A DNA stretch of 64,000 bases from Vibrio penaeicida. Lineage in GTDB: Bacteria; Pseudomonadota; Gammaproteobacteria; Enterobacterales; Vibrionaceae. The stretch spans positions 310,001 to 374,000 of the forward strand of contig NZ_AP025145.1 of the NCBI RefSeq assembly GCF_019977755.1. The letters run 5' to 3'. The position numbers and the translations under genes are program-made. The notes under the pieces were generated by a model. The model did no database searches and was not told the DNA's origin. It was given only the letters and a program-made list of their open reading frames with translations. This document shows, piece after piece, positions 1-8,692 of this stretch. Within the stretch, counting starts at the first letter, position 1, and every line of letters starts with the position of its first letter.

Positions 1-660
1 CCTAACCATATTTGAATGATGCTTATTCACAAAAGAAGTCGTATCAAACAGTTCGTGATAAAGGATGATGATTTTCCCATCAGTGCTTATCGCGATGTCT
101 TTTGGGATAACACTGGCATTCGGCACAGAGTTAAAAGGGTTTATCGTGTATCGACCATTTGTTGCAAAGTCGGTGTCTAGGCTACCATCTTGATTGAGGC
201 GAATAATGGTCCCTTTCGAAGGCGATGTGCCATTTTTTGTTTGTACTGCAACAAGGATTTTTCCATCAGCCTGCGTGGCAGCTGCAAACACTTTATCGTC
301 ATCTGAAAGCGAGAGCACCAATTTTCCATCATCATCGAAACTGGTATCCAATGTGCCATCTAGGTTGTATTTAACCACTAAGGACGCAAATTCATTCGCG
401 GATTTGGAGGTGTGACCAACTGCGACAATTTTTCCATCCGGTGTATTTTCGACATCATTAAAATACGTACTGGAACCCGTACCAGAAAAGTCAGAATAGT
501 TAGCGACAACCCGCCCATTTCCTCCTCCAAACGTAGAATCAATCGTTAAAGGGCTTGGTGCTACCGCAGCGAGTGCTTGAGAGCAAAGCATCCCAGAGCC
601 AAGAATGGCAAAACCATTTTGAACAACAGCTTTGTAAATACGCTTACGTGGGAAAGACAT
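1..660 (-). CDS. Secreted delta-60 repeat protein, C-terminus beyond the window
   Basis: The frame opens at an ATG at 660 and stays open to the window edge (220 codons), so the C-terminus is missing. Residues 1-31 form a signal peptide: a basic start (SFPRKRIYK), a hydrophobic stretch and a probable cut after SQALA. The rest is made of repeats of the type DGKI-hydrophobic-VAV and LDTSFxxDGK, for example TPDGKIVAVG, LDGTLDTSFDDDGKLV, QADGKILVAV and LDTDFATNGRY. This is the pattern of delta-60 (beta-propeller-like) repeat proteins. The family is usually exported; substrate or partner is unknown. The spacer to the divergent DUF1289 gene carries its promoter. Confidence in repeat type is good, function is open. 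Confidence 0.75.
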   Translation of the reverse strand, partial: MSFPRKRIYKAVVQNGFAILGSGMLCSQALAAVAPSPLTIDSTFGGGNGRVVANYSDFSGTGSSTYFNDVENTPDGKIVAVGHTSKSANEFASLVVKYNLDGTLDTSFDDDGKLVLSLSDDDKVFAAATQADGKILVAVQTKNGTSPSKGTIIRLNQDGSLDTDFATNGRYTINPFNSVPNASVIPKDIAISTDGKIIILYHELFDTTSFVNKHHSNMVR

Positions 661-1073
661 AAAATACCTCGTTTCCTTGTTATCAAGCTGCGATAGAGCA
701 ACTTGTCCATTTGCATTTCAAAGCACAATCTTTTCAAAATTCTCGGCGGTGAAATATAGGTAGGATTGGTACATTTATAAGTGTTCAGATGCTTATTTAG
801 GCAATATTTTAATAGAAGAACAGCCTAAAAGGATGGGCAGAGATAAAGTTGAACGTAATACCATTGGCTCTGTGTTTATTTCTCTAGCCCTTTGTTAAAG
901 CGATCGCTCTCGTTATTGATACTTTTAATTGTTATGTTATATTGTTTCAAAGTTGTTAGGTGAATTTATACCCAAGCTGTTTTAGGGCTTTAGAGCTTCA
1001 GAGCTTCAGAGCTTCAGAGCTTTAGGGCATGGAAAGCGTTAGAACACCAACGGATGATGGTCAGGTTGAAGAA
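661..1073. other. Divergent intergenic region
   Basis: This spacer lies between the delta-60 repeat gene (leftward) and the DUF1289 gene (rightward). It is AT-rich and presumably holds both promoters. The only distinct structure is the short tandem repeat annotated separately. The ten bases TATACCCAAG at 967-976 match the tip of the palindromic repeat family seen elsewhere in the window, but nothing else of that element is present here. Confidence 0.5.
981..1029. repeat. 8-bp tandem repeat next to the DUF1289 start
   Basis: Three perfect copies of GAGCTTCA (993-1000, 1001-1008, 1009-1016) are followed by a partial copy (GAGCTTT). The array is flanked on both sides by TTTAGGGC (981-988 and 1021-1028). 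It ends at an ATG at 1029 that is in frame with the DUF1289 gene. Copy number could change by slipped-strand pairing, which would alter the distance between promoter and start codon. That effect is inference only. Confidence 0.7.
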
Positions 1074-1262
1074 ATGAAAAAGAGAAAAAGCCCTTGTATT
1101 GATATGTGCGATTTCTCGGGCGTCAAGGGCTGGTGTTTGGGATGCGGCAGAACGCGAGAAGAATGCCAAAAGTGGAAATCAATGAAGCCTTATGCCGCCA
1201 ACCTTCTTCAGAAGGAGCTGCAAAAAAGGATGTCGAAATTGAATGCCGAATCAAATAAATAA
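1074..1262 (+). CDS. DUF1289 family small cysteine-rich protein
   Basis: This is a 62-residue protein when begun at the ATG at 1074, preceded by a GAAGAA purine run. An in-frame ATG at 1029 would add 15 residues with no family similarity, so the shorter form is preferred. It has the DUF1289 signature SPCIDMCDF...GWCLGCGRTREECQKW with four cysteines in a C-x3-C...C-x2-C layout, suggesting a metal-binding knuckle. The family is common in proteobacteria and has no defined biochemical role. The C-terminal part is basic and helical. It stands alone, with the M16 peptidase about 150 bp downstream in the same direction. Confidence 0.85.
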   Translation: MKKRKSPCIDMCDFSGVKGWCLGCGRTREECQKWKSMKPYAANLLQKELQKRMSKLNAESNK

Positions 1263-1418
1263 GCTCTCCATTAAACTAAACAAAAGCGCTGTTTTGTTCA
1301 CAAGTTTTCATTTCTATTCATAGTTGCTCATGTCTGGATAAATCTCTCGACTTCTATTGAACCAATCGATATTTTCACAGTCGACCTATTCTTATAATCA
1401 ATAAAAGATACTTAGAAA

Positions 1419-4253
1419 ATGACATTTATGTTTACACAAACTAGTAAGCCTTTCGCTTTGCTGCTACTCGCAACATGTTCGTTTTTTGCGCATTCCTCGC
1501 AACAAAATGATGCTTTGTGGTATACCCCTACCGACATTCCTACGGACGAAACAGTTCAATTATCTCAGCTTGATAATGGCATGCGAGTCATCATGATCGA
1601 CAACGATTTGCCAAAACAAAGTATGTCGATACAGATGTACATTGATGCAGGCTCTCAACAAGATCCTCAACCCTATTCAGGGCTAGCGCATTTTTTAGAA
1701 CACATGGCGTTTAACGGATCTACTCATGTAGAAGAAGGGGCAATGATCCCCATGTTGGAAAAGCACGGCCTTGCGTTTGGTGCCGACACCAATGCTTCGA
1801 CAGATTTGGGGTACACCACATACGAGCTGGATTTACCTAAAGCCACGCCAGAAGCCATCGAAACGGCACTGTTCTTACTTCGCGAAACGGCGTCTGAGTT
1901 AACACTATCACCAAGCGCTATTGAACGTGAACGAGGCGTTATCCAAGCGGAGCGTCGAGTTAGAGGGACTCGAGAACAGCAGCGCTACATAGATCGTATT
2001 CAGTATCTATTGGGTGATTCAAATGTTTATGAGCGACTGCCCATCGGCACTGAATCTTCCATAAACAAGATAAATCGGGATGCGCTGAAGTCATTCTACG
2101 AACGCTACTACCGCCCTGAACACACCACATTGGTTGTATCTGGTGCAATCCACCAACATCAAATGATGAAAAAAGTCCAAGAGCACTTTGCAAGCTGGCA
2201 ACCAAAATCGTCAGGGCAAGCGATTGTGGATCCAACCATTACCTATTCCTTACCTAAAAAAACGGAAGCGTACGCCAATATTGACCCAAAAAATCGCTAT
2301 ATCGTTATTGGGCTCAACTTCATCTCCCCAAGAGACAATGCGCCATATGGGAAAAAACAGCATCTTGCATACCTGAATGAAATCATCGCTTTGAGAGCCT
2401 TCAATCACCGCCTTAAAAAGACGGTGGAGCGAAACGATGCAGATGGCAAACTTCGATACCCTGGTGCGTCATTGGAAGGACAATCAGGTGTCGTCCGCAT
2501 TCGCAACCTTTCAGTGATCACCGATGAAGGGGGGTGGAAACACGGGCTTCAAACCTTGAATCATACCCTAAAGCAAGCCACAACATTTGGGTTCAGTGAA
2601 CGAGAGATTCAACGTCAGATCGAGTCGTATGAGGGTTCGCTTGAGAATCAAGAGGAGCAGCGTTTCAGCACCCATAACACCACTCTGTCTAACCGCGTGG
2701 TGAACGCTTTGGACTCTGGTGAACCTTTGGTGTCTGAACGGACGGTACGCCAATTGTTTGTAGAGATGAAATCGCAACTCACGGTCGAGTCCGTTAACCG
2801 CGCATTCCAAACCCATTGGTCAGACAGCGCAGCACGTTTATATTTAGACGATCGAAGTGCTCCTTCTAACATCAATAAGCAAATGCTAGACGCATACCAA
2901 GCGATGCAAAAAGAAAAGGTGGAACCTTACAAAGAGCAAGAAAGCCAAGCTTTCGCCTATACCGACTTTGGTCCCGCTGGTAAGGTTACCGAACTCAAAC
3001 CCACTCAGTTTGGTGATATAAAGCGCTATCAATTTGAGAATGGTGTGATGCTGAATGTGAAGCCTACGGATTTAGAAATAAACACCGTGTACCTCACCAT
3101 TAATTTTGGGCAGGGGTTGTTAGGGTTTAACGAACATGACGCGCCTTTGGGGAGTGTATTTGCACCCGCAATTATACTGAGTGGAGTAAACAAGCACACC
3201 ATGGATGAACTCCAAGAGATGTTTGGCGGTAGCTCCCTTTCTGCTTCGCTTAAAGCTCAATACAATAGTTTTGTTAGCGAAGTTGCACTGGACTCATTAG
3301 ATGTATTCGATCAACTGCGTTTTAGCACGGCATTACTGACCGATAATGGGTATCGCAAAGAAGGCTGGGAGTCAGCAGTGCGCCAGTGGGCTGATTTTCT
3401 TGCCAGTTACGAAAGCGAACCAAACAGCGTACTGGGTAGACAATCTTCTGCCATTCTCCATGGTGGCGATAACCGATGGAGTGTTCACTCGCTTGAGCAA
3501 GTTCGTCGTTTAAGCATCAAAGACGCTAAATCTGTGCTCGACAAAGCCATTAAGAAGGGACCAGTCGAGATTTCTTTGGTCGGTGATATTAGTTTGGAAC
3601 AGGCCGTTCACTATGTAGCGAATACCTTTGGTGCGCTAGACATAAACGCGCAAGCGCCTGCCAAGCCATTCACTCTATCTCTGCCTACATTCAAAACGGA
3701 GCCAGTGACACTTTTCCATACTGGCGATGCAGAAAATGCCATTGTCTCGGCATATTGGAAGGTCTCTGATGGTTCAGATCCTTTGCGAAACATTCGACAC
3801 AGTGTTCTTCATAGTATCCTTCAAAGCAAGGTGACCGAAACCATACGTGAGAAAATGGGAGTGGCTTACAGCCCAAGTGTTTACCTAGAACAATCGAATT
3901 GGTTAAAAGACTTTGGCTATATCAATATCGAAAGCCGCACCGCATTGAAAGATGTTGAGAAAGTAGAAGCCGTATACCAACAAATTTGGCAAGCGCTCCA
4001 AAAAGCACCCATTAGCCAAGAAGAGCTAGAACGAGCAAAAGCACCGATTCTTGAGACGTTGGCACAAAAGCCACAATACAACGGATACTGGTCCAATGTA
4101 GCGTCGGTTGCTCAATCTCGACCTGCGTTAGTGGAAAATGAAGTGCTTTACATAGACGCCTTAAAATCGATCACAGTAGAAGACATTCAACGCCTCGCTC
4201 AATCAATCTCAGAAGATGAGTATCTATCGATTCGCGTGGTACCCAAACCGTAA
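1419..4253 (+). CDS. Periplasmic M16 (pitrilysin/insulinase) zinc metallopeptidase
   Basis: This 944-aa protein has the length expected for a two-unit M16 peptidase. An N-terminal hydrophobic segment (residues 13-26, ending FFAHSSQ) acts as a signal peptide and places it in the periplasm. The inverted zinc motif HxxEH is intact at 91-95 (HFLEH). The third ligand, expected about 76 residues later, falls in the IERERGV segment (168-174). The C-terminal half carries the usual inactive M16 repeats, including the R/Y region around VTETIREKMGVAYSPSVY that helps bind substrate. Family members cut medium-length peptides. It is a single gene, followed by an intrinsic terminator. Confidence 0.93.
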   Translation: MTFMFTQTSKPFALLLLATCSFFAHSSQQNDALWYTPTDIPTDETVQLSQLDNGMRVIMIDNDLPKQSMSIQMYIDAGSQQDPQPYSGLAHFLEHMAFNGSTHVEEGAMIPMLEKHGLAFGADTNASTDLGYTTYELDLPKATPEAIETALFLLRETASELTLSPSAIERERGVIQAERRVRGTREQQRYIDRIQYLLGDSNVYERLPIGTESSINKINRDALKSFYERYYRPEHTTLVVSGAIHQHQMMKKVQEHFASWQPKSSGQAIVDPTITYSLPKKTEAYANIDPKNRYIVIGLNFISPRDNAPYGKKQHLAYLNEIIALRAFNHRLKKTVERNDADGKLRYPGASLEGQSGVVRIRNLSVITDEGGWKHGLQTLNHTLKQATTFGFSEREIQRQIESYEGSLENQEEQRFSTHNTTLSNRVVNALDSGEPLVSERTVRQLFVEMKSQLTVESVNRAFQTHWSDSAARLYLDDRSAPSNINKQMLDAYQAMQKEKVEPYKEQESQAFAYTDFGPAGKVTELKPTQFGDIKRYQFENGVMLNVKPTDLEINTVYLTINFGQGLLGFNEHDAPLGSVFAPAIILSGVNKHTMDELQEMFGGSSLSASLKAQYNSFVSEVALDSLDVFDQLRFSTALLTDNGYRKEGWESAVRQWADFLASYESEPNSVLGRQSSAILHGGDNRWSVHSLEQVRRLSIKDAKSVLDKAIKKGPVEISLVGDISLEQAVHYVANTFGALDINAQAPAKPFTLSLPTFKTEPVTLFHTGDAENAIVSAYWKVSDGSDPLRNIRHSVLHSILQSKVTETIREKMGVAYSPSVYLEQSNWLKDFGYINIESRTALKDVEKVEAVYQQIWQALQKAPISQEELERAKAPILETLAQKPQYNGYWSNVASVAQSRPALVENEVLYIDALKSITVEDIQRLAQSISEDEYLSIRVVPKP

Positions 4254-4260
4254 TACGACA

Positions 4261-4285
4261 AGGAGGCAATTGCCTCCTTTTGTTT
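4261..4285 (+). terminator. Intrinsic terminator of the M16 peptidase gene
   Basis: AGGAGGCAATTGCCTCCT is a perfect 18-bp palindrome starting 8 bp after the stop codon. It is followed by TTTGTTT. Confidence 0.85.
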
Positions 4286-4494
4286 ATGTGGTGTGATGGA
4301 ACGTTGTGACGACGAGAACGAATAATTATTCCAGCACAATAAAATCCACTTGTTGCATATGTGTTTGTATTTTATAGAATACGGTTTCTGCTTTAGAACC
4401 AAGTAGTTCCAGTTGCTGGTTGATAGGATAAACAATGCTGTATCCCAACGGGCAAAACGATCAAAGAAGAATTAAGTAAAGAGACCCATTATTC

Positions 4495-5358
4495 ATGATG
4501 TCATTTATGCCATTTATTTATCTACTTGTTGGCTTCTGCGTCGGAAAAACGCGTCTGAACCTTAAAGCGATAGCATCCCAAATTCTGACTAAATTGGTTA
4601 TCCCACTGGTCATCATTTGGAATATCTCACTCCACTTAGAACAAATGGTGTGGGTGATAGTACTGACTTTTGTTATCACCTTAATATTATTTTTTGGTAA
4701 ACAACGTTTCGGAAAAGATGCGGTGCGGAGTCTATGTTTTTGTTATTTAAACATAGGTTGGTTGGGGTTACCCATTGCCCATACGCTGTTTGGGGAAGAG
4801 GCAGCTAGATTTGTATTGGCGGTCTACATTGGTAGTTCAATTTTTGGCAATTCTATTGGAGCTAACTTCCTTTCTAAAACTCAGCGCTCTTTTATAACGA
4901 TATTTAGGTCGCCTCCTGTCGTTGCACTTGTTGTTGGCTGTTTGCTCATCCCCTTTAATCATTGGGTTGAAAGCTACGCTGGTTCAATTTATCAGGTAAG
5001 CAAATTTCTCATGAGTTTTCTGGGGATGATGGTACTGGGTATTTGGTTATCGGAGACTACTTTAAAACGTTGCGACGCTTTGACTTACACCAAAACTTAT
5101 CTTTTTCGTATTCTCATATTGGGAGTCGCGTTATTGATGGTAATGGTTACCTACTCACAATTTGACACACACATAATGAGCGAGCAGATGTTATGGCTTT
5201 TCTTGATATGCCTCCTTCCGCCTGCTGCAAATATCATTGTTTTAGAAACATCTTATTTAGGCACGGGAACCAGTGCTGCTAGAATTTCAATAGAGACAGT
5301 TGCCAGCTTATTTGCTATTGCGGTTTATGGTGTAGTTCTCCATTATCTACCTAATTAA
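4495..5358 (+). CDS. AEC-family (auxin efflux carrier-like) membrane transporter
   Basis: This 287-aa protein is almost wholly hydrophobic, with about eight to ten membrane segments. The first (MPFIYLLVGFCVGK) is followed by a conserved LTKLVIPLVIIWNIS region, typical of AEC/YfdV transporters, where a proline-asparagine kink lies in the substrate path. The centre has GWLGLPIAHTLFGEEAARFVLAVYIGSSIF and the end has LLPPAANIIVLETSYLG, both matching the family layout. Members export organic acids or amino acid derivatives; the substrate here is unknown. A truncated LysR fragment lies convergent just downstream, perhaps the remains of its regulator. A terminator follows. Confidence 0.75.
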   Translation: MMSFMPFIYLLVGFCVGKTRLNLKAIASQILTKLVIPLVIIWNISLHLEQMVWVIVLTFVITLILFFGKQRFGKDAVRSLCFCYLNIGWLGLPIAHTLFGEEAARFVLAVYIGSSIFGNSIGANFLSKTQRSFITIFRSPPVVALVVGCLLIPFNHWVESYAGSIYQVSKFLMSFLGMMVLGIWLSETTLKRCDALTYTKTYLFRILILGVALLMVMVTYSQFDTHIMSEQMLWLFLICLLPPAANIIVLETSYLGTGTSAARISIETVASLFAIAVYGVVLHYLPN

Positions 5359-5395
5359 CTTAAGTTTTTGATATAAAATCATTTTTCATCAAAAA

Positions 5396-5416
5396 AGGAG
5401 GCATCAGCCTCCTTTC
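5396..5416 (+). terminator. Intrinsic terminator after the AEC transporter
   Basis: AGGAGGC-ATCA-GCCTCCT is a 7-bp perfect stem followed by TTTCC and preceded by A6. It could stop transcription from both sides. Confidence 0.75.
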
Positions 5417-5480
5417 CTAATCCAATAAAACTTTTTCTCAATTGCTGATCCAGCGAGCTCAATTTGCTCTATTTAATGAG

Positions 5481-5711
5481 TTACGAAAATACCTTCTGAC
5501 GCATAAAGTCTACGAGTAACATTATTAGGTGAGTATGAAAGCTGATTGAACGATGATGGATATAGATGGTTAAAGGTGCCAATAGACAATCTAAATGCTG
5601 TTCAATCAATAGACCGCGATTCAGTTCCTCCGTACAGAAGCCCTTAGGTAAAGCAACGAAACCTAATCTACAGATTGCCTCATTCGTTTTTTCCCCGAAT
5701 TGAGTTGGCAC
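5481..5711 (-). pseudogene. LysR-type regulator fragment (C-terminal remnant)
   Basis: A 76-codon frame resembles only the last part of a LysR effector domain. It has CRLGFVALPKGFCTEELNRG (compare the usual GLGIA-LP-F-x-L-x-G pattern), then a short beta-strand segment and a closing helix IMLLVDFMRQK. A TAA codon lies immediately upstream in frame, and no DNA-binding helix-turn-helix is encoded nearby, so about three quarters of the gene is missing. The convergent AEC transporter may have been its target. The call rests on pattern resemblance, not on an alignment. Confidence 0.6.
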
Positions 5712-5815
5712 TTACTTCATCTCTTTAAGCATTCAGATGCATTTGACTTATTTTTCCTAATAGCTGTAGCCTAGTTAAACAAGGACGACCAGTCAGGTTT
5801 TAAAGGTACTTCTAC

Positions 5816-6574
5816 ATGGACAGCCCTATCAATCCATACGAGCCATTTCAGCCGCAATTAGATAGTAAGATTGCAGCGAGTCAAAATATCACGATAAAAG
5901 AGCGTCCCCCTTGTGATGAACTAAAGGGTATTGTTCACTCATATATACAAGTTACGACTACAGGTCCACTACAGTACAAAGTAGTGCCAGACGGAATGGA
6001 AGCTTTTTATATTTCACCGTGCGGTGTAATGATTTTAGGAGTGTGCAGAGAGTCATTCGAAGTAAATATTACGCAATCAGGTCAATATTTTGGAGTGCGT
6101 TTCTACCCTGGCATGCTAAAACGCTTCACAATAGACCGCTTTCCAGATATCACATCTAAACCAATAACTCATGAGCCCATTTGGCGTGAGACAGGAGACT
6201 TACATACACAGATTTATCAGAAGTCAGGTTTTGATGAACGAGCACAAATTTGTGATAGTTGGCTAATTCAAAGGCTTTCACCAAACCAAAACTCAAAACT
6301 TATCGAGGCTGTGAACGTAATCTTTGAGAATAAGGGATGTATTTTAGTTTCAACTCTTGCCGAGAAAGTAAATCTAAGCGCGCGACAGCTCAATCGTGTT
6401 TTCCGCAAGCACACAGGCTTAAGTACCAAAGCAATGATTCAAACTATTCGGTTGCAGTGCGCATGCCGTAATACGTGGCTTTCAGAATCCCCTCTCTCTG
6501 AAGTTGCACTCGAACTTGGCTATTACGACCAATCTCATTTTACAAATGACTACAGACGCTTTATGTCGAACTGA
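5816..6574 (+). pseudogene. AraC-family regulator interrupted by the IS3 element (5' part)
   Basis: Residues 1-150 form a variable sensor domain (NPYEPFQPQLD..., FGVRFYPGMLKRF) like those of AraC regulators with a DUF6597-type N-terminus. Residues 160-252 hold the double helix-turn-helix, with VSTLAEKVNLSARQLNRVFRKHTG and LSEVALELGYYDQSHFTNDYRRF. The frame ends at YRRFMSN only because the insertion sequence supplies TGA at its first bases (6572-6574). Joining the flanks across the 3-bp duplication restores the frame for 26 more codons to a stop at 7899-7901, giving about 278 aa. The last helix of the DNA-binding domain is therefore split. Confidence 0.8.
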
Positions 6575-6633
6575 TCCGCCCCAGCAGTTTTGGACACCAA
6601 GTTAAGTGAGTACAATCACTAACGAGGTGAACA

Positions 6634-6921
6634 ATGACAACTAACAAAAAAACTAGAATTAAACATTCCCCTGAATTTAAGGCAGAAGCTTTGAAGCTAT
6701 CAGAGAAAGTGGGAGTTGCTGCGGCAGCGAGGCAGCTCGGGTTGCATGAATCCCAGATCTACGGTTGGCGTAAGGCAATTAAAAAAGACACCAGTACCAG
6801 TCAGCGTGAAAGAGATCTCGCTGCCGAAGTCGCCAAGCTCAAAAGGCAATTGGCTGAGCAAGCTGAAGAGCTAGATATCGTAAAAAAGGCCGCCACCTAC
6901 TTCGCGAAAAATCTAAAGTAG
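6634..6921 (+). CDS. IS3-family transposase OrfA
   Basis: This 95-aa protein has an HTH_Tnp_1 helix-turn-helix (KHSPEFKAEALKLSEKVGVAAAARQLGLHESQIYGWRKA). It is followed by a leucine-zipper-like coiled coil (LAAEVAKLKRQLAEQAEELDIVKKA). In IS3 elements OrfA binds the terminal inverted repeats and, through the zipper, pairs with the OrfAB fusion. An AACGAGGTGA ribosome binding site lies just before the ATG. The frameshift motif lies in its last dozen codons. Confidence 0.95.
   Translation: MTTNKKTRIKHSPEFKAEALKLSEKVGVAAAARQLGLHESQIYGWRKAIKKDTSTSQRERDLAAEVAKLKRQLAEQAEELDIVKKAATYFAKNLK
6882..6888 (+). promoter_or_regulatory. Programmed -1 frameshift site A6G between orfA and orfB
   Basis: AAAAAAG occurs near the end of orfA. 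Shifting back by one base places the ribosome in a frame that stays open from here through orfB (reading KKGRHLLREKSKVDCYEFMLEH...). This would give a fused OrfAB transposase ending at 7787. A6G slippery heptamers with this geometry are standard for IS3-family elements. Confidence 0.85.
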
Positions 6922-6935
6922 ATTGCTATGAATTT

Positions 6936-7787
6936 ATGCTAGAACACCTTCTGTGTTTCAATGTGGTCCGCATGGCTAAGGTGTTCGAAGTTTCACGAAG
7001 TGGGTTCTATTACTGGATTAAGCATCGCCACAAGGCCATCCAGCGTGAGGCAATACGCCAAAAGCTTGATGAAAAAGTCAAAAAAGCTTTTGACAATAGT
7101 AAGGGGCGTGATGGCTCAAGGCGCATCCAGAAAGAGCTAGCTGAGAATGGGGATAGCCGTAATGTTAAAACCATTGCCGCCAGTATGAAGCGTCAGGATT
7201 TAACGCCGAAAGCGGCACGCAAGTTTAAATGTACGACGGATAGCAAGCATAAGATGCCCGTAGCGCCGAACTTGCTAGCTCAAGACTTTAACGCAACGGC
7301 TCCGAATCAAAAATGGGCGGGAGATATCACGTATCTTGCCACGAGCGAAGGCTGGTTGTATCTGGCTGTCATCATCGACCTTTACTCACGACAAGTGATC
7401 GGTTGGTCAATGGATACGAGGATGACGGCAACTCTGGTCTGCGATGCATTATCAATGGCTCTGTTCCGTCGAGGGTTCCCTGAGCATGTTACTGTCCATA
7501 GTGATCGAGGTAGCCAGTATTGCTCAAAAGACTATAGGGACATAATAAGTGCTTATAACCTAAAACAAAGTATGAGTAGAAAAGGAAACTGTTGGGATAA
7601 TGCGTGTGTTGAGAGCTTCTTCCATTCTATGAAAGTCGAGGCGATCCAATACGAACCGATCATGACAAGAAATGAGATGCGCCAAACGGTCTTCGAGTAC
7701 ATTGAGGTTGATTATAATCGGATGAGAAGGCACAGTGCTCTTGGGTATCTAAGCCCAGTTAACTTTGAACAGCAAAATGTCGCTTAA
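6936..7787 (+). CDS. IS3-family transposase OrfB (DDE integrase domain)
   Basis: Read from the first ATG in its frame it is 283 aa, but the natural product is probably the OrfAB fusion made by frameshifting at 6882-6888. An HTH_21-like region (RQKLDEKVKKAFDNSKGRDGSRRI) precedes an RNase H-like catalytic core. Catalytic acids are visible in WAGDITYL (first D), VHSDRGSQY (second D) and NACVESFFHSMK (E), with the spacing of the DD35E signature. The gene carries no stop or frameshift inside the core, so activity is plausible. Confidence 0.95.
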   Translation: MLEHLLCFNVVRMAKVFEVSRSGFYYWIKHRHKAIQREAIRQKLDEKVKKAFDNSKGRDGSRRIQKELAENGDSRNVKTIAASMKRQDLTPKAARKFKCTTDSKHKMPVAPNLLAQDFNATAPNQKWAGDITYLATSEGWLYLAVIIDLYSRQVIGWSMDTRMTATLVCDALSMALFRRGFPEHVTVHSDRGSQYCSKDYRDIISAYNLKQSMSRKGNCWDNACVESFFHSMKVEAIQYEPIMTRNEMRQTVFEYIEVDYNRMRRHSALGYLSPVNFEQQNVA

Positions 7788-7817
7788 TGAAGTGTCCAGT
7801 CTTGCTGGAGCAGATCA

Positions 7818-7901
7818 AACACCCCGAATGGGCTGCACTCTCAAATGATGTCCGATTTTTCCAATACACAGTTAGGAATAATGAGTAAAAAAGCAGTTTA
7901 A
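7818..7901 (+). pseudogene. 3' tail of the IS-interrupted AraC gene
   Basis: Reading on from the AAC target duplicate at 7818 in the phase of the upstream AraC fragment gives 26 codons (NTPNGLHSQMM...IMSKKAV) and then TAA at 7899-7901. This fits the short C-terminal tail of such a regulator. It shows that the ancestral gene ended 16 bp before the FabA-like gene, so the two may have formed one transcription unit before insertion. Confidence 0.7.
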
Positions 7902-7917
7902 TCATAAGGATTTAAAA

Positions 7918-8412
7918 ATGCAGTTTACTCAAGAACAGATTATTAAGATGTCTGGTGGGAACTTTTTCGGTAAGGGAAATGCAACCCTTCCAAGTGATGA
8001 GATGCTGATGATCGATCGGATTACAAAAATAACGAAGGAGAATGGAAGGTACAACAAAGGCATGTTGGAGGCAGAATTTTTGATAGATCCAACGCACTGG
8101 TTCTTTAAATGCCACTTTAAAGGAGATCCAGTTATGCCAGGTTGCCTTGGTTTAGATGCGCTTTGGCAATTACTGGGGGTGTTTCTAGGTTGGTCAGGTC
8201 TACAAGGTAAAGGACGAGCGCTTGGAGTCGGTGAAGTAAAGTTTTCAGGTCAGATTTTTCCAGATGCGGGTAGTGTCCAGTATAAACTTGATATTAAACG
8301 CGTGTTCAAGAAGCCGATGCCTCTCGGAATAGCTGACGGTTTTGTGCTGCACAATGGTGAGGTAATTTATGAAGCTAAAGATCTCAGGGTGGGGTTAGTT
8401 TCCAACCCATAA
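7918..8412 (+). CDS. FabA-type 3-hydroxyacyl-ACP dehydratase/isomerase
   Basis: This 164-aa protein is close to FabA in length and throughout in sequence. It has the hot-dog fold signature FFKCHFKGDPVMPGCLGLDALWQL with the catalytic His (in CHF) and Asp (in GLDA), followed by GKGRALGVGEVKFSGQI, as in FabA. FabA dehydrates 3-hydroxydecanoyl-ACP and isomerises the product, feeding unsaturated fatty acid synthesis in the cytosol. It sits alone, away from other fab genes and next to a regulator split by an IS, so it is probably an accessory paralogue of a housekeeping fabA elsewhere (inference). An AAGGA site precedes the ATG. A terminator follows about 55 bp downstream. Confidence 0.88.
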   Translation: MQFTQEQIIKMSGGNFFGKGNATLPSDEMLMIDRITKITKENGRYNKGMLEAEFLIDPTHWFFKCHFKGDPVMPGCLGLDALWQLLGVFLGWSGLQGKGRALGVGEVKFSGQIFPDAGSVQYKLDIKRVFKKPMPLGIADGFVLHNGEVIYEAKDLRVGLVSNP

Positions 8413-8468
8413 TTGAAGGCATAGTAATGATTTATCCAAATACCTTCGTGGTCTGAGTTTTTACCTGT

Positions 8469-8498
8469 GGCACTTTTAAATTCGAAAGTGCCCCTTTT
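8469..8498 (+). terminator. Intrinsic terminator after the FabA-like gene
   Basis: GGCACTTT and AAAGTGCC form an 8-bp stem, followed by CCTTTTAT. Confidence 0.7.
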
Positions 8499-8692
8499 AT
8501 GAGCTAAAAATCGGCAGACTTCAAACTCAAATCCTCTTGTTTGGCTTACTCATCCATTACCAATATCACACGGTAAGTTTATCAAGTGTTACTATCACTG
8601 CTCTGCATTTGAAATAGCCACAGTGCCCAATGCTGTTTAAGACAATGTTGACCAAAAACGTTTTTAAAGATGTTAAATAGGAAGTTTGCTTT

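Larger units (their letters stand above)
6572..7817 (+). mobile_element. Complete IS3-family insertion sequence (1246 bp)
   Basis: The ends are imperfect inverted repeats: TGATCCGCCCCAGCA at the left and, read inward, TGATCTGCTCCAGCA at the right, followed on both sides by related GGACAC blocks. A 3-bp direct repeat AAC flanks it (6569-6571 and 7818-7820), the target duplication size typical of IS3. Inside are orfA, a -1 frameshift site and orfB with a DDE catalytic triad. Both ends, both ORFs and the duplication look intact, so it may be a recent and still mobile copy. Confidence 0.95.

Noticed and set aside
177..415. Short ORFs on both strands inside the first 420 bp
   Set aside because: They are shadows of the delta-60 repeat gene, which reads open on the minus strand from 660 to the edge with a good signal peptide.
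4199..4435. 78-codon minus-strand ORF after the M16 gene
   Set aside because: It overlaps the M16 stop and the terminator hairpin and has no family pattern.
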